Assembly: GCF_018502625.1 (NCBI RefSeq)
Contig: NZ_CP075566.1
Coordinates: 2,547,001-2,611,000 of the forward strand
Direction of reading: 5' to 3'
Length of the DNA stretch: 64,000 bases
Origin: Pseudomonas hormoni
GTDB lineage: Bacteria; Pseudomonadota; Gammaproteobacteria; Pseudomonadales; Pseudomonadaceae
Part shown: piece after piece, positions 45,692 to 53,700 of the stretch
How positions within the stretch are numbered: position 1 is the stretch's first letter
Layout of the letters: each line of letters opens with the position of its first letter
Made by a program: the position numbers and the translations under genes
The notes under the pieces: model-generated
The model's input: the letters and a program-made list of their open reading frames with translations, nothing else
Told to the model about the DNA's origin: nothing
Database searches by the model: none

Positions 45692-46135
45692 TTACTTGAG
45701 TAACCGCAACATGTTGCGATGCCGCGCCTCAAAAATTCGGCGCATATAGGCATTGACCAGCAGCGCCTCCGACAGCGCGCCACCAATCGCCGAATACGTC
45801 ACACGGTCGGTGTACAGCGTACCGCCCTCTCCCGCGGCCACCCGATGTTCATGACGAAAGGCAGCCATTGGCCCCTTGAGCATTTCATCGATGAAATGCC
45901 GGTCGCCGACTTCACGGATCACCACCGTCCAGTTTGCCGGGATGACGTTGAACATCCAGTGCCGAAAACGGAACTGGCGACCGGCTTCGATTCGCAGGTT
46001 TTTCAGGTCGATATCACCCAGCGGCGTGATGCGTTCGGGAAAGATCTTCGGGAAATTCACACCCTCCAGGCAGAAGTCGAGGACTTGTCCAGGTGTGCGG
46101 TCGGGGATGAGCGTGGTGAGTTCCAGAGTTGGCAT
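45692..46135 (-). CDS. SRPBCC (START-like) family protein
   Basis: This 147-residue protein has the size and pattern of the polyketide cyclase/START-like SRPBCC fold: an N-terminal strand (MPTLELTTLIPDRTPG), a central FRHWMFNVIPANWTVVIREV and a late strand-helix with FRHEHRVAAGEGG and a long C-terminal helix. It resembles proteins often annotated as cyclase/dehydrase or cell-division inhibitor-like. It is divergent from the YciI-like gene. The ligand is unknown. The start at 46135 is preferred; the frame running to 46627 is antisense to the neighbour. Confidence 0.75.
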   Translation of the reverse strand: MPTLELTTLIPDRTPGQVLDFCLEGVNFPKIFPERITPLGDIDLKNLRIEAGRQFRFRHWMFNVIPANWTVVIREVGDRHFIDEMLKGPMAAFRHEHRVAAGEGGTLYTDRVTYSAIGGALSEALLVNAYMRRIFEARHRNMLRLLK

Positions 46136-46291
46136 GAGGGCGCATTCCGTTGGTCGATGGATAGGCAGGCCAGCAATACTGATAACGAAATGCAGGGCGA
46201 AAATTTCACTGACGTTATTTGAAACAGTGTCGATTTGGCTAATCACCAATCGACCATACAGTGAATTATTCCAATCCAGAGGAGGCACCCC

Positions 46292-46717
46292 ATGCGTTTC
46301 ATGATCATTGTAAAAGCCAGCGCCGATTCCGAGGCCGGCGTGATGCCCAGCGAAGAACTGCTGACGGCGATGGGTAACTACAACGAGGTACTGGTCAAGG
46401 CCGGGATCATGCTGGCGGGCGAAGGCCTGCACCCCAGCAGCAAAGGCGTCCGCGTACGCTTCTCCGGGGACAAGCGTTCGGTCATCGACGGTCCGTTCGC
46501 CGAAACCAAGGAACTGATCGCCGGGTATTGGCTGTGGCAGGTGAAGTCCAAAGAAGAAGCCATTGAATGGGTCAAGCGTTGCCCCAATCCGATGCCAGGC
46601 ACTGAAGCCGAGATCGAGATCCGCCAAGTGTTCGAGGCTGAGGATTTCGGCGCCGAGTTCACACCGGAACTGCGGGAGCAGGAGGAACGGTTACGCGAGC
46701 AGGTGAAAAAACACTGA
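46292..46717 (+). CDS. YciI-like (DGPF domain) protein
   Basis: This 141-residue dimeric alpha/beta protein shows the signature DGPFAETKELIAGYWLWQVK at about 67-86 and starts MRFMIIVKASADSEAG with GGAGG upstream. YciI-like proteins with DGPF are frequent neighbours of ECF sigma factors, but none lies here. The true activity is not known. It is followed by a good terminator. Confidence 0.88.
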   Translation: MRFMIIVKASADSEAGVMPSEELLTAMGNYNEVLVKAGIMLAGEGLHPSSKGVRVRFSGDKRSVIDGPFAETKELIAGYWLWQVKSKEEAIEWVKRCPNPMPGTEAEIEIRQVFEAEDFGAEFTPELREQEERLREQVKKH

Positions 46718-46760
46718 TCAGCCATGCAAATGCGCGGTCGCCACAATGGTTCTTCAAAGC

Positions 46761-46795
46761 CCGCTATTCGTGTTCACACGACTAGCGGTTTTTTT
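46761..46795 (+). terminator. Rho-independent terminator after the YciI-like gene
   Basis: CCGCTAttCGTG and CACGacTAGCGG pair around a TTCA loop and are followed directly by seven T. It lies about 45 bases behind the stop codon. Confidence 0.85.
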
Positions 46796-46959
46796 CCTGT
46801 CTTACACAACACCAACGAATTAATCCCTTCGACTGGATAACCCACCGACAACTGCTAACGTCATCAGAAGTGTCCTACAGGCTTGATAGGAAAGAGATTA
46901 CGCAGTAACGGCCGCCAATTGCCGAGTAGACCAATGAGCCACCAAGGAACCGGGGAATC

Positions 46960-47751
46960 ATGTCGAAGAATCCAGGAGCGAGCGCCCTTTTGTTGGCGGC
47001 TTCAATAACGTCTGCCGTTTGTGCCGATGCAGACAACGCCGACACGGCCAACAAAAGTAACAACCCGTTGAACCTCGCTCCGGGGATGAACCTGCAGGAC
47101 TACTACACCCCGAAATACTACGATTCCAATATCCACACCAACGACCTGCTGGTGCGCGGCACGCTGCCGATTGCGCCCAATGACTTCATCGGCGTCCCGC
47201 AATTGCTGCGCGCCACTGCGCCGATCAGCACCCGCCCCGATCCGCATGGGGGTTACAGCACCGGTGAAGGTGATCTGAACCTGTTCGATATCTTCCTGCT
47301 CAAGACCGAGGGCGTGCAGTTGGGCATCGGTCCGCAAATCACCGCGCCCTATGCCGATAAGGACGAGCTGGGAACCGGCAAATGGCAAGCGGGGCTGGCG
47401 GCCATTGCGATCGATTCATCGCCCCGTGGCTTGCTCGGCGCGCTGGTGCAATACCAGAGTTCCTTCGCTGGCGACAGCGACCGCCCGCATGTGGAATCGG
47501 CCACCCTGCAGCCGTTTGTCATTCACAACCTGGAGAGAGGTTGGTACCTGCGCTCCACCGCGACCTGGACCTTCGACCTGAAGAACGACACCCATTACAT
47601 CCCCCTCGGTTTGGGTGGCGGAAAAGTCTGGAAATCCGACTCCAATATCCTCAATGCCTTCATCGAACCGCAGTGGACCGTCGAGCACAAGGGTGCCGGC
47701 TTGCCACAGTTCACGCTGTTCGCCGGCCTCAACGTCACCTTCGGCAAATAA
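46960..47751 (+). CDS. Putative outer-membrane beta-barrel protein
   Basis: This 263-residue protein has a probable signal peptide (ALLLAASITSAVCA, cleavage near residue 22). Alternating hydrophobic/polar strands follow (YLRSTATWTFDLKNDTHYIP, FTLFAGLNVTFGK), ending in a strand with C-terminal FGK. It resembles putative transporter proteins related to the MetA-pathway of phenol degradation annotated in Pseudomonas. GGGGAA stands before the ATG. It is followed by a broken DUF1254 gene ten bases later, which was probably its operon partner. Substrate unknown. Confidence 0.7.
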   Translation: MSKNPGASALLLAASITSAVCADADNADTANKSNNPLNLAPGMNLQDYYTPKYYDSNIHTNDLLVRGTLPIAPNDFIGVPQLLRATAPISTRPDPHGGYSTGEGDLNLFDIFLLKTEGVQLGIGPQITAPYADKDELGTGKWQAGLAAIAIDSSPRGLLGALVQYQSSFAGDSDRPHVESATLQPFVIHNLERGWYLRSTATWTFDLKNDTHYIPLGLGGGKVWKSDSNILNAFIEPQWTVEHKGAGLPQFTLFAGLNVTFGK

Positions 47752-47761
47752 GGACTTTCCC

Positions 47762-48168
47762 ATGCACGGTGCAATTCGCGCAGCCGGTTACAGCCTGATG
47801 AGCATGTTTGTCAGTTGCGGCGTCGGTGCGCAGGATCTCGATACGCGTATCGGCCAGATCGCGATGGAAGGCGAACTGCCGGCCCATGACTCCATCGCAA
47901 AACTCTATGCCGAGCTGGATTTCCAGCAAGCCACGCAGAGTTATCTATGGGCGCTGCCGCTGGTGTCCTACGCCCAGCGGCAGGAAGAATTTCTCGACAA
48001 ACTCGGTGCCAAAAGCGGCGACCTGATGGTGCTCAACAGTTACGAAGACAAGCTCGGGGTGATCACCGCCAACGCCACCACGCCGTCATCCTTGGTTTCG
48101 TCGACCTCAACGAAACCGGCCCGCTGGTGATCGAACTGCCGCCCGGCCCGACCGCGGGCGGCGGGCGT
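47762..48168 (+). pseudogene. DUF1254 domain protein, frameshifted 5' fragment
   Basis: The N-terminus has a signal-like segment and then the DUF1254 block (LDFQQATQSYLWALPLVSYA, SYEDKLGVITANATTP). Directly after Pro the frame is lost: CCGTCATCC at about 48078-48086 is one base short of the expected Pro-Tyr-Ile (CCG TAC ATC), and the continuation ILGFVDLNETGPLVIELPPG is found in the next frame. The homology ends at GPTAGG near 48165. The downstream DUF1214 domain, present in intact members, is absent. It is therefore a remnant of a protein of more than 400 residues. Confidence 0.8.
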
Positions 48169-48171
48169 TGA

Positions 48172-48278
48172 TCAGGTAGCGGTCGATGGCCGGCGACACC
48201 TGAATGGCACTGACTTCACGGCGTGCGGCGAAAATCACCTCCTGGGACAGCGCGATGCCCTGGACCGGCGCCGTTTCT
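48172..48278 (-). pseudogene. Fragment of a MoxR-type AAA ATPase lid domain
   Basis: Read on the minus strand, about 35 codons give GIALSQEVIFAARREVSAIQ and VSPAIDRYLIN. This matches the start of the C-terminal lid domain of MoxR ATPases, where a Leu-Ser-x-x-x-Val-x-x-Ala-Arg-x-Glu-Val pattern precedes the arginine-containing helix. Neither the Walker motifs nor the rest of the gene are present. It lies between two unrelated fragments on the opposite strand. Confidence 0.55.
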
Positions 48279-48591
48279 GGAGCGTTTCGCGGCCGACGCC
48301 CCACCGGTGACCGACGACCAGCCGCGTATCGAACACGCGCCGTGGGTACGGGCCAATGAAATCAGCCGCGTGCTGCCGGCGCTGCTGGATTTGCGTGTAG
48401 CACCTGCGCTGGTGAACGCCGATGCGGGTTTTATCGAGCGGATGAACACGCATCAACAACGCTTGATGCAGTTTTGCCGGGCGAGTCTGCATGCCTATGA
48501 CGGCGACCGTGATGCGTGGGCCAGGGATATTCGCGAGGTGATGCGCGGGGATAGGGGGAATCCGTATTACCGGTGGTTTGTCGGGGAATAA
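48274..48591 (+). pseudogene. C-terminal fragment of a fused spermidine synthase-like protein
   Basis: About 105 codons read FLERFAADAPPVTDDQPRIE, then APWVRANEISRVLPALLDL and a helical end PYYRWFVGE. The TDDQPRIE block is characteristic of the final part of spermidine synthase-like enzymes fused to membrane domains. There is no start codon with a ribosome binding site and no catalytic SAM-type domain in front; the sequence upstream belongs to other fragments. It is a truncated remnant. The assignment to this family rests on memory of the motif. Confidence 0.55.
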
Positions 48592-48611
48592 TTCAGCGTC
48601 TGTCAACCCGC

Positions 48612-48706
48612 CTTCGCGAGCAAGCCTGGTCCCACATTTGATATCCAGTGAACACAGAATATGTGTACAACAGAGATCAAATGTGGGAGCGGGCTTGCTC
48701 GCGAAG
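48612..48706. repeat. REP palindrome pair, family A
   Basis: The left arm starts CTTCGCGAGCAAGCCTGGTC, the right arm is the complement with one mismatch. It stands between the fragment block and the DUF3313 gene. Confidence 0.88.
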
Positions 48707-48726
48707 AGACCCTCAGCCTCAACGCA

Positions 48727-49398
48727 TCATTTGGATTTCAATTTCAGAAACGACTGATGCAAATCCGAAGCCCAGCCATCGATCACGCCTTTCACGTCAT
48801 CGGCCTTCATCACCTGCGATTCATTTTCCAGCGGTTTGCCAGCGCCCTTGCGCACCACCTGGGCCAGCACTTTATTGTTGCCGCCATCGAGGAACACCGC
48901 TTCAGTGGCCAGGTCGGTTGCCTGATCACGAATGCCGCTGGCGGTACTCACCGCCGCCGCGACCAGGGCAATCGGGAGCACTTCATAAGGCTTCAGGCCT
49001 TCGGTCTTGCTGCTGACGGCAGTAATCGCAGCACGCACCACCATCACACCCGGGCCAGGGCCTGCGGCCAGCGGCAGGGATTTGCCTATTTCGCGTTTGA
49101 GCGCCTTATCGTAATAACTGGTGATCCCGTTCAGGGTGGCCTGAGGGATTTTCACGGTCGGCTGAGGCTTGGGGTACAGCTGGGTCGGTTCGACGTACAC
49201 GCTTTTGTATTTGCTGATGTCGAGCTTCGGATCGATCCAGCGCATCACCACTGCCCCCGAAGGTGACTTGGCTTCCTTGAGCTGGCTGTAATCCTTGAGA
49301 AATCCGGAGTACTCGTCCGGCTCGACCTTGGTGCTGGCGCAGCCAACCACACCGATCGAGGCAATGCACAGTGTGCTCATCATTAATGCAAACTTCAT
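48727..49398 (-). CDS. DUF3313 family lipoprotein
   Basis: This 223-residue protein has a type II signal peptide with lipobox VVGCAS (Cys20). The mature part has the DUF3313 pattern (EYSGFLKDYSQLKE, KYKSVYVEPTQL, DATDLATEAVFLDGG). Such lipoproteins are periplasmic and widespread in Pseudomonas; no activity is known. It is intact and on the opposite strand, although it lies inside a block of broken genes. Confidence 0.88.
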   Translation of the reverse strand: MKFALMMSTLCIASIGVVGCASTKVEPDEYSGFLKDYSQLKEAKSPSGAVVMRWIDPKLDISKYKSVYVEPTQLYPKPQPTVKIPQATLNGITSYYDKALKREIGKSLPLAAGPGPGVMVVRAAITAVSSKTEGLKPYEVLPIALVAAAVSTASGIRDQATDLATEAVFLDGGNNKVLAQVVRKGAGKPLENESQVMKADDVKGVIDGWASDLHQSFLKLKSK

Positions 49399-49597
49399 GC
49401 GGTAACTCCTGTAAGGCGGTCGACAACGGTTTGGAAACAGGTGTTACAGGTATAGCCAATGCCGTGCTTTTTGTTCTGAAAAATCAAAATATTCATCCAT
49501 TGGTGCACAGCGGATCACAACCGTCATTTGACAGATAGCCATCCAGCAAAGCTGCATCAAGCTTGAACGCGCGCCTGACGGCAAACGCACCCGGACT

Positions 49598-50270
49598 ATG
49601 CAACCGGGTTCTCAATGCGTGGATTGCCACATGCCCGGCAAGTTCTACATGCGCAACGATTTCCGGCATGACTACAGTTTCAGCATTCCCAACCCGGAAC
49701 GGGCAAAAAAACTCGACACGCCGGACGCCTGCCTGACCTGCCATCAGGGCAAGGCCGGCGACAAAATCACCGAACAGTTCAAGCTCTGGAACACCGCCAC
49801 CACCGCCCAGGCGCCGCGCTACGATGAAAGCCTCTGGCTGATTCGCACCGGTCAGCCCGGCGCTGCACAAGCCTTGTATGAGCAGCTACAACGCAGCAAC
49901 CTGCCGGCGATTCAGCGCGCAACGCTGCTGGCCGAGTTGTCGCTGTACCCCAGCGAACAGGCGTTGAAACTGGCGACCCAGGACTTGCACAACCCGGCGC
50001 CCCAGGTGCGTGAAAGCGCCGTGCGGGCAATCAGCGCGTTCCTGCCTCCACCGTAACGAGCGCTACGTACTGGCGGTGGCGTTGCATGACAGCGGCAAAG
50101 TCAATGAGGCCTGCGAAGAGCTGGAGCGCCTGCTGAACGTACAACCGGCGAATCGCAATGCGCGGCTGTCGTTGATCCAGTACTACCTGGAAAACGGGCA
50201 GGAACCCAAGGCCCAGATTCTGTTGCAGGGCTGGAAGAAGATGAACATGGGGGATCCGGCGTTGAAGTGA
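49598..50270 (+). pseudogene. Remnant of a haem c / tetratricopeptide-repeat protein
   Basis: Two haem c attachment motifs remain (CVDCH at about residues 7-11 and CLTCH at about 45-49), followed by tetratricopeptide-like helices (YDESLWLIRTGQPGAAQALY). The frame ends at 50056 at a TAA, while the typical C-terminal repeats (YVLAVALHDSGKVNEACEEL, NARLSLIQYYLENGQEPKAQ) continue in another frame to 50270. The signal peptide and N-terminal haem part are missing, and the junction near 50050 joins distant parts. It is a remnant of a periplasmic multihaem protein that was probably several hundred residues long. Confidence 0.7.
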
Positions 50271-50295
50271 TCGGGGGTTGATCCAGAGGCCCCAT

Positions 50296-50365
50296 CGCGG
50301 GCAAGCCTCGCTCCTACAGGTCATGCGTCGTACACAAAACCCTGTAGGAGCGAGGCTTGCCCGCG
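50296..50365. repeat. REP palindrome pair, family A
   Basis: CGCGGGCAAGCCTCGCTCCT and its complement form 25-base arms around a short spacer. It lies after the haem c remnant and before the end of the convergent membrane-protein gene. Confidence 0.9.
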
Positions 50366-50392
50366 AAGGCGTCAACACGGTCTAGCAATGAA

Positions 50393-51361
50393 TCACCAAG
50401 ACGAACCACTCTTCGCCGCCAACTCCCGCCGACTGTTGGCCCGCATCGCCTTGACCAACGACACCGTGCCCACCAGCAAAATCGCGGCGCCGAACAGAAA
50501 GTCGATGTTGTACAGCTGAAAGTCATTCAACGGCCCCACCAACAGCACCCGGATCGCCCCGATACTCACCAGCGTGGCCAGAAAGTCGATGCCGGGCTCG
50601 TCGCGGTAAAACACGTGCATCAATGGTAGGCAGATCACCAGCAACAACAGCAGCACGATCACCTTGAACGAGCCTTTGCGCTCGACGCTGAATGCGCATT
50701 CATTGGCCCCGTAAGGCTTGTAATCCTCTTCGCGGACCAGCGAGTTTTTCTCGTTGATGTACTCGACGCGGTTGTACTTCTGAATCGGCGTGAAGGTGTT
50801 GGAGATTTCCATGCGGGTGGTGATGCGCTTGAACTTCAGGTCAATCCGTTCATTGCCCTTGAGGATGTACAGCACCGGTTTGTAGCCGTAGCGATAGCTA
50901 TCGAATGGAATCGCTGCCGCCGTGCCCTGGACGCCGATGGGCCGGGCTTCCAGCTCGGCGTAGGCGCTCTTGTCGAGTGAAGAGAGGTTGCGGCTCAGCG
51001 GCTTGATCCTGACCTGCTCGAGGAAAATCGGCGTGACGCCGTATGACCACTGCAACGGTTCCAGGCGCAGGCGCAATTCGTTGCGGCCCAGGTCATAACG
51101 ATCGAAGGTACGCTCGGACACGATGACCGCCCCCGAGAGCAGGAATTCGCCGCGCACATTGTTGGTGATGCGCAGTGTCAGATGATCCTTGCCCAAGGCC
51201 GCCGCATCGCTGGACGGTGGCGTGCCGCACCAGGCAGAACTGTCGGATGACGCCCCGAGTTGCCCGTTGCGGTTTTCCTGAAACAGATAAAAGTAACTGC
51301 CCCACAGGGCCGCCATCAGCACCAGTGCGATCAGCCCCAGAATTTTCTTGCCCGCGCTCAA
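50393..51361 (-). CDS. Membrane protein of unknown function
   Basis: This 322-residue protein has an N-terminal membrane helix (ILGLIALVLMAALWGSYFYL) and then about 210 periplasmic residues rich in beta-strands (LTLRITNNVRGEFLLSGAVI). Three further helices follow near the C-terminus (VIVLLLLLVICLPLMHVFYR, FLATLVSIGAIRVLLVG, FLFGAAILLVGTVSLVK). This N-helix, periplasmic domain, C-terminal three-helix layout suggests an envelope protein. No family was recognised. It is monocistronic. Confidence 0.75.
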   Translation of the reverse strand: MSAGKKILGLIALVLMAALWGSYFYLFQENRNGQLGASSDSSAWCGTPPSSDAAALGKDHLTLRITNNVRGEFLLSGAVIVSERTFDRYDLGRNELRLRLEPLQWSYGVTPIFLEQVRIKPLSRNLSSLDKSAYAELEARPIGVQGTAAAIPFDSYRYGYKPVLYILKGNERIDLKFKRITTRMEISNTFTPIQKYNRVEYINEKNSLVREEDYKPYGANECAFSVERKGSFKVIVLLLLLVICLPLMHVFYRDEPGIDFLATLVSIGAIRVLLVGPLNDFQLYNIDFLFGAAILLVGTVSLVKAMRANSRRELAAKSGSSW

Positions 51362-51478
51362 ACCAGACTCCTTTCTTTACTACTGACTTCCATGTGGGGC
51401 GCGGACTCTATCAAAACGGCATCGCCGTCCAAAGCAAAAAGATCGCAGCCTGCGGCAGCTCACGGGTCAAGCGCTAAT

Positions 51479-51503
51479 CCTGTAGGGCTTGCCCGCGAAG
51501 GCG
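51479..51503. repeat. Solitary, shortened REP unit
   Basis: CCTGTAGGGCTTGCCCGCGA resembles the family A right half but lacks about six bases of the usual core (GAGCGAG). No partner in inverted orientation is near. Confidence 0.7.
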
Positions 51504-51528
51504 TCATCACTGACAACGCCAATCTGTT

Positions 51529-52488
51529 TTAGCGATCGACCTTATGCTTCGCCGCATACAGACACAGCATCTCCATCGCCAAGGTCGCCGCCGCCAGTGA
51601 GGTAATGTCCGCACTGTCGTAAGCCGGCGCCACTTCCACCACGTCCATCCCCACCAGATTGATCCCGCGCAACCCGCCGAGGATTTCCAGCGCTTGCACC
51701 GTGCTCAAACCACCGCACACCGGCGTTCCGGTACCGGGGGCGAAAGCCGGGTCGAGGCAGTCGATGTCGAACGTCAGGTACACCGGGTTGTCGCCGACCC
51801 GAGCGCGAATGGCTTCGACAATCGCATCGACTCCACGGCGATGCACTTGTCGCGCATCCAGAACCTGAAAGCCCTGATGATCGTCATTGGTCGTGCGCAA
51901 GCCGATCTGTACCGAGCGCGACGGGTCTACCAGCCCTTCCTTGGCCGCGTGCCAGAACATCGTGCCGTGATCGACGCGCTTGCCCTCTTCGTCCGGCCAG
52001 GTGTCGCTGTGCGCGTCGAAATGGATCAGCGACAGCGCCCCGTGTTTACGGGCGTGGGCCTTGAGCAGCGGGTAACTGATGAAGTGATCGCCGCCGAAGG
52101 TCAGCATCGCGCATCCGGCATTCAGAATGTGCTCGGCGTGGGCTTCAATGCTTTCCGGCACCGACTGAGGCGAGCCGTAATCGAAGGCGCAATCGCCGTA
52201 GTCGATCACGGCGAGGTGATCGAATGGATCGAACGCCCACGGCCAGTGGCGTTCCCAGGCAATCCCGGTGGAGGCCGCGCGGATGCCACGCGGTCCGAAA
52301 CGCGCCCCGGGACGGTTGCTGGTGGCGGTATCGAACGGCACGCCGCTGACGGCCACATCAACACCGCGCAAGTCGCGGCTGTAGCGCCGGCGCATGAAAC
52401 TGGTGATGCCGGCGTAGGTACTTTCGGCGGCAGTCCCGTAGAGGCTGTCGCGGGTCATGGCCTGATCGTTTTGCACAGGGACGTCCAT
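51529..52488 (-). CDS. speB: Agmatinase SpeB-like ureohydrolase
   Basis: This 319-residue manganese enzyme of the arginase/agmatinase family would cleave agmatine to putrescine and urea. The metal-binding blocks are all present: GGDHFISYP, HFDAHSDTWP and TFDIDCLDPAFAPGTGTP. The close match to the E. coli SpeB blocks (GVPFDTATS; NLVGMDVVEVAPAYD) favours agmatinase over guanidinobutyrase or arginase, but a related guanidino substrate is possible. The ATG follows AAGGAGAAACCG. It lies 19 bases after the binding-protein gene and so forms an operon with it. Confidence 0.87.
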   Translation of the reverse strand: MDVPVQNDQAMTRDSLYGTAAESTYAGITSFMRRRYSRDLRGVDVAVSGVPFDTATSNRPGARFGPRGIRAASTGIAWERHWPWAFDPFDHLAVIDYGDCAFDYGSPQSVPESIEAHAEHILNAGCAMLTFGGDHFISYPLLKAHARKHGALSLIHFDAHSDTWPDEEGKRVDHGTMFWHAAKEGLVDPSRSVQIGLRTTNDDHQGFQVLDARQVHRRGVDAIVEAIRARVGDNPVYLTFDIDCLDPAFAPGTGTPVCGGLSTVQALEILGGLRGINLVGMDVVEVAPAYDSADITSLAAATLAMEMLCLYAAKHKVDR

Positions 52489-52507
52489 CGGTTTCTCCTT
52501 GTTTTAG

Positions 52508-53599
52508 TTATTGGCGGCTACGGAAAGTGGTCCACATGCGGGTGCGCTGACGCATGTCCTTGAGGCTCATGCTGCGGTCGGCGTACAGCCGTTCGCGCAC
52601 ATCGGCGAGCGGGTAAATGTCCGGATCGGTGCGCACCGCCTCATCCACCAGCGGTGTGGCGGCCTGGTTGGCCGTGGCGAAGAACAGCGTATTGGTCAGC
52701 GCCGCCACAGACTCGGGACGCAACATGAATTCGATGAAGGCGCGGGCCGCTTCGGGGTGCGGCGCATCCTTGGGAATCGCCAGGTTGTCCTGCCAGACCA
52801 GCGTGCCCTCCTTGGGAATCCGGTACGCCACTTCGTAGGGCTTGTTGGCCTTGCGCGCCTGATCGGCAGCCATGCTGGCGTCACCGTTGTAGGTCAACGC
52901 CAGGCAAACGCTGCCGTTGGCCAGGTCGTTGATTTGTCGACCGCTGGCGACGTACAACACATTCGGCTGAAGCTGATGCAACAACGCCTCGGCGGCTGAC
53001 AGATCAGACTTGTCGGTGCTGTAGGGATCTTTACCGAGATAGTGCAGCGCCAGGCCGATCACCTCCTGCGGCGAATCGATGATCGCAACACCGCAATCTT
53101 TCAGCTTGCTGGCGTATTCAGGTTTGAACAGCAGATCGAGGCTGTTGAGCGGCACATTCGGCAAACGCTTTTTCACCGCTTCGACATTCATTCCGAGCCC
53201 TAAAGTGCCCCAGGTATAGGGCACGCCGTAGCGGTTGCCGGGATCGACCGCGGCGAGTTTTCCCAACAAGTCCGGATCGAGGTTGGCGTAGCCCTTGAGG
53301 CCTTCGTGGGGAATCGCCTTCAGCGCACCGGCTGCCAACCCGCGCGCCAGCACGCTGGACGACGGCACCACCACGTCATAGCCGCTGCCGCCGGTGAGCA
53401 GCTTGGTTTCCAGGACTTCCGAGGAGTCAAAGGTGTCGTAGCGCACGTGGATGCCGGTTTCCTGCTCAAAGCGCTGCAAGGTTTGCGGCGCCACGTAATC
53501 GGCCCAGCTGTAGAGATTGACGACGTTCTCCTCGGCCTGGGCCGACACCGCCATGGAAAGGAACAGCGCGGGTAAACACAGCTTGAATGAAGGACCCAT
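52508..53599 (-). CDS. Polyamine-type ABC transporter substrate-binding protein
   Basis: This 363-residue periplasmic protein has a signal peptide (LCLPALFLSMAVSAQA) and the PotF/SpuD-type start VVNLYSWADYVAPQTLQRFE. Other blocks are DSSEVLETKLLTGGSGYDVV and YTWGTLGLGMN. It binds putrescine, spermidine, agmatine or a related cation. No ATPase or permease gene is next to it, so it must work with a transporter encoded elsewhere or act as a sensor. It is upstream of speB in the same operon. The start at 53599 fits the signal peptide. Confidence 0.88.
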   Translation of the reverse strand: MGPSFKLCLPALFLSMAVSAQAEENVVNLYSWADYVAPQTLQRFEQETGIHVRYDTFDSSEVLETKLLTGGSGYDVVVPSSSVLARGLAAGALKAIPHEGLKGYANLDPDLLGKLAAVDPGNRYGVPYTWGTLGLGMNVEAVKKRLPNVPLNSLDLLFKPEYASKLKDCGVAIIDSPQEVIGLALHYLGKDPYSTDKSDLSAAEALLHQLQPNVLYVASGRQINDLANGSVCLALTYNGDASMAADQARKANKPYEVAYRIPKEGTLVWQDNLAIPKDAPHPEAARAFIEFMLRPESVAALTNTLFFATANQAATPLVDEAVRTDPDIYPLADVRERLYADRSMSLKDMRQRTRMWTTFRSRQ

Positions 53600-53649
53600 G
53601 ACGAACACCTGACCAGAGGAAGTGGCTGCAGCATGCGTCGTCAGATACA

Positions 53650-53664
53650 TTGGAAAAATACCAA
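53650..53664. promoter_or_regulatory. Probable LysR-type operator
   Basis: TTGGAAAAATACCAA is a perfect TTGG-N7-CCAA dyad containing T-N11-A, the hallmark of LysR regulator sites. It lies in the 101-base interval between the divergent binding-protein operon and the LysR gene. Confidence 0.6.
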
Positions 53665-53700
53665 GTCAATTATCCTGACTTTATTGCGGAGTAATGTTTG

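Noticed and set aside
48107..48304. Complete small gene on the minus strand
   Set aside because: Only about 35 codons in the middle resemble a known family; both ends run into sequence that belongs to other fragments.
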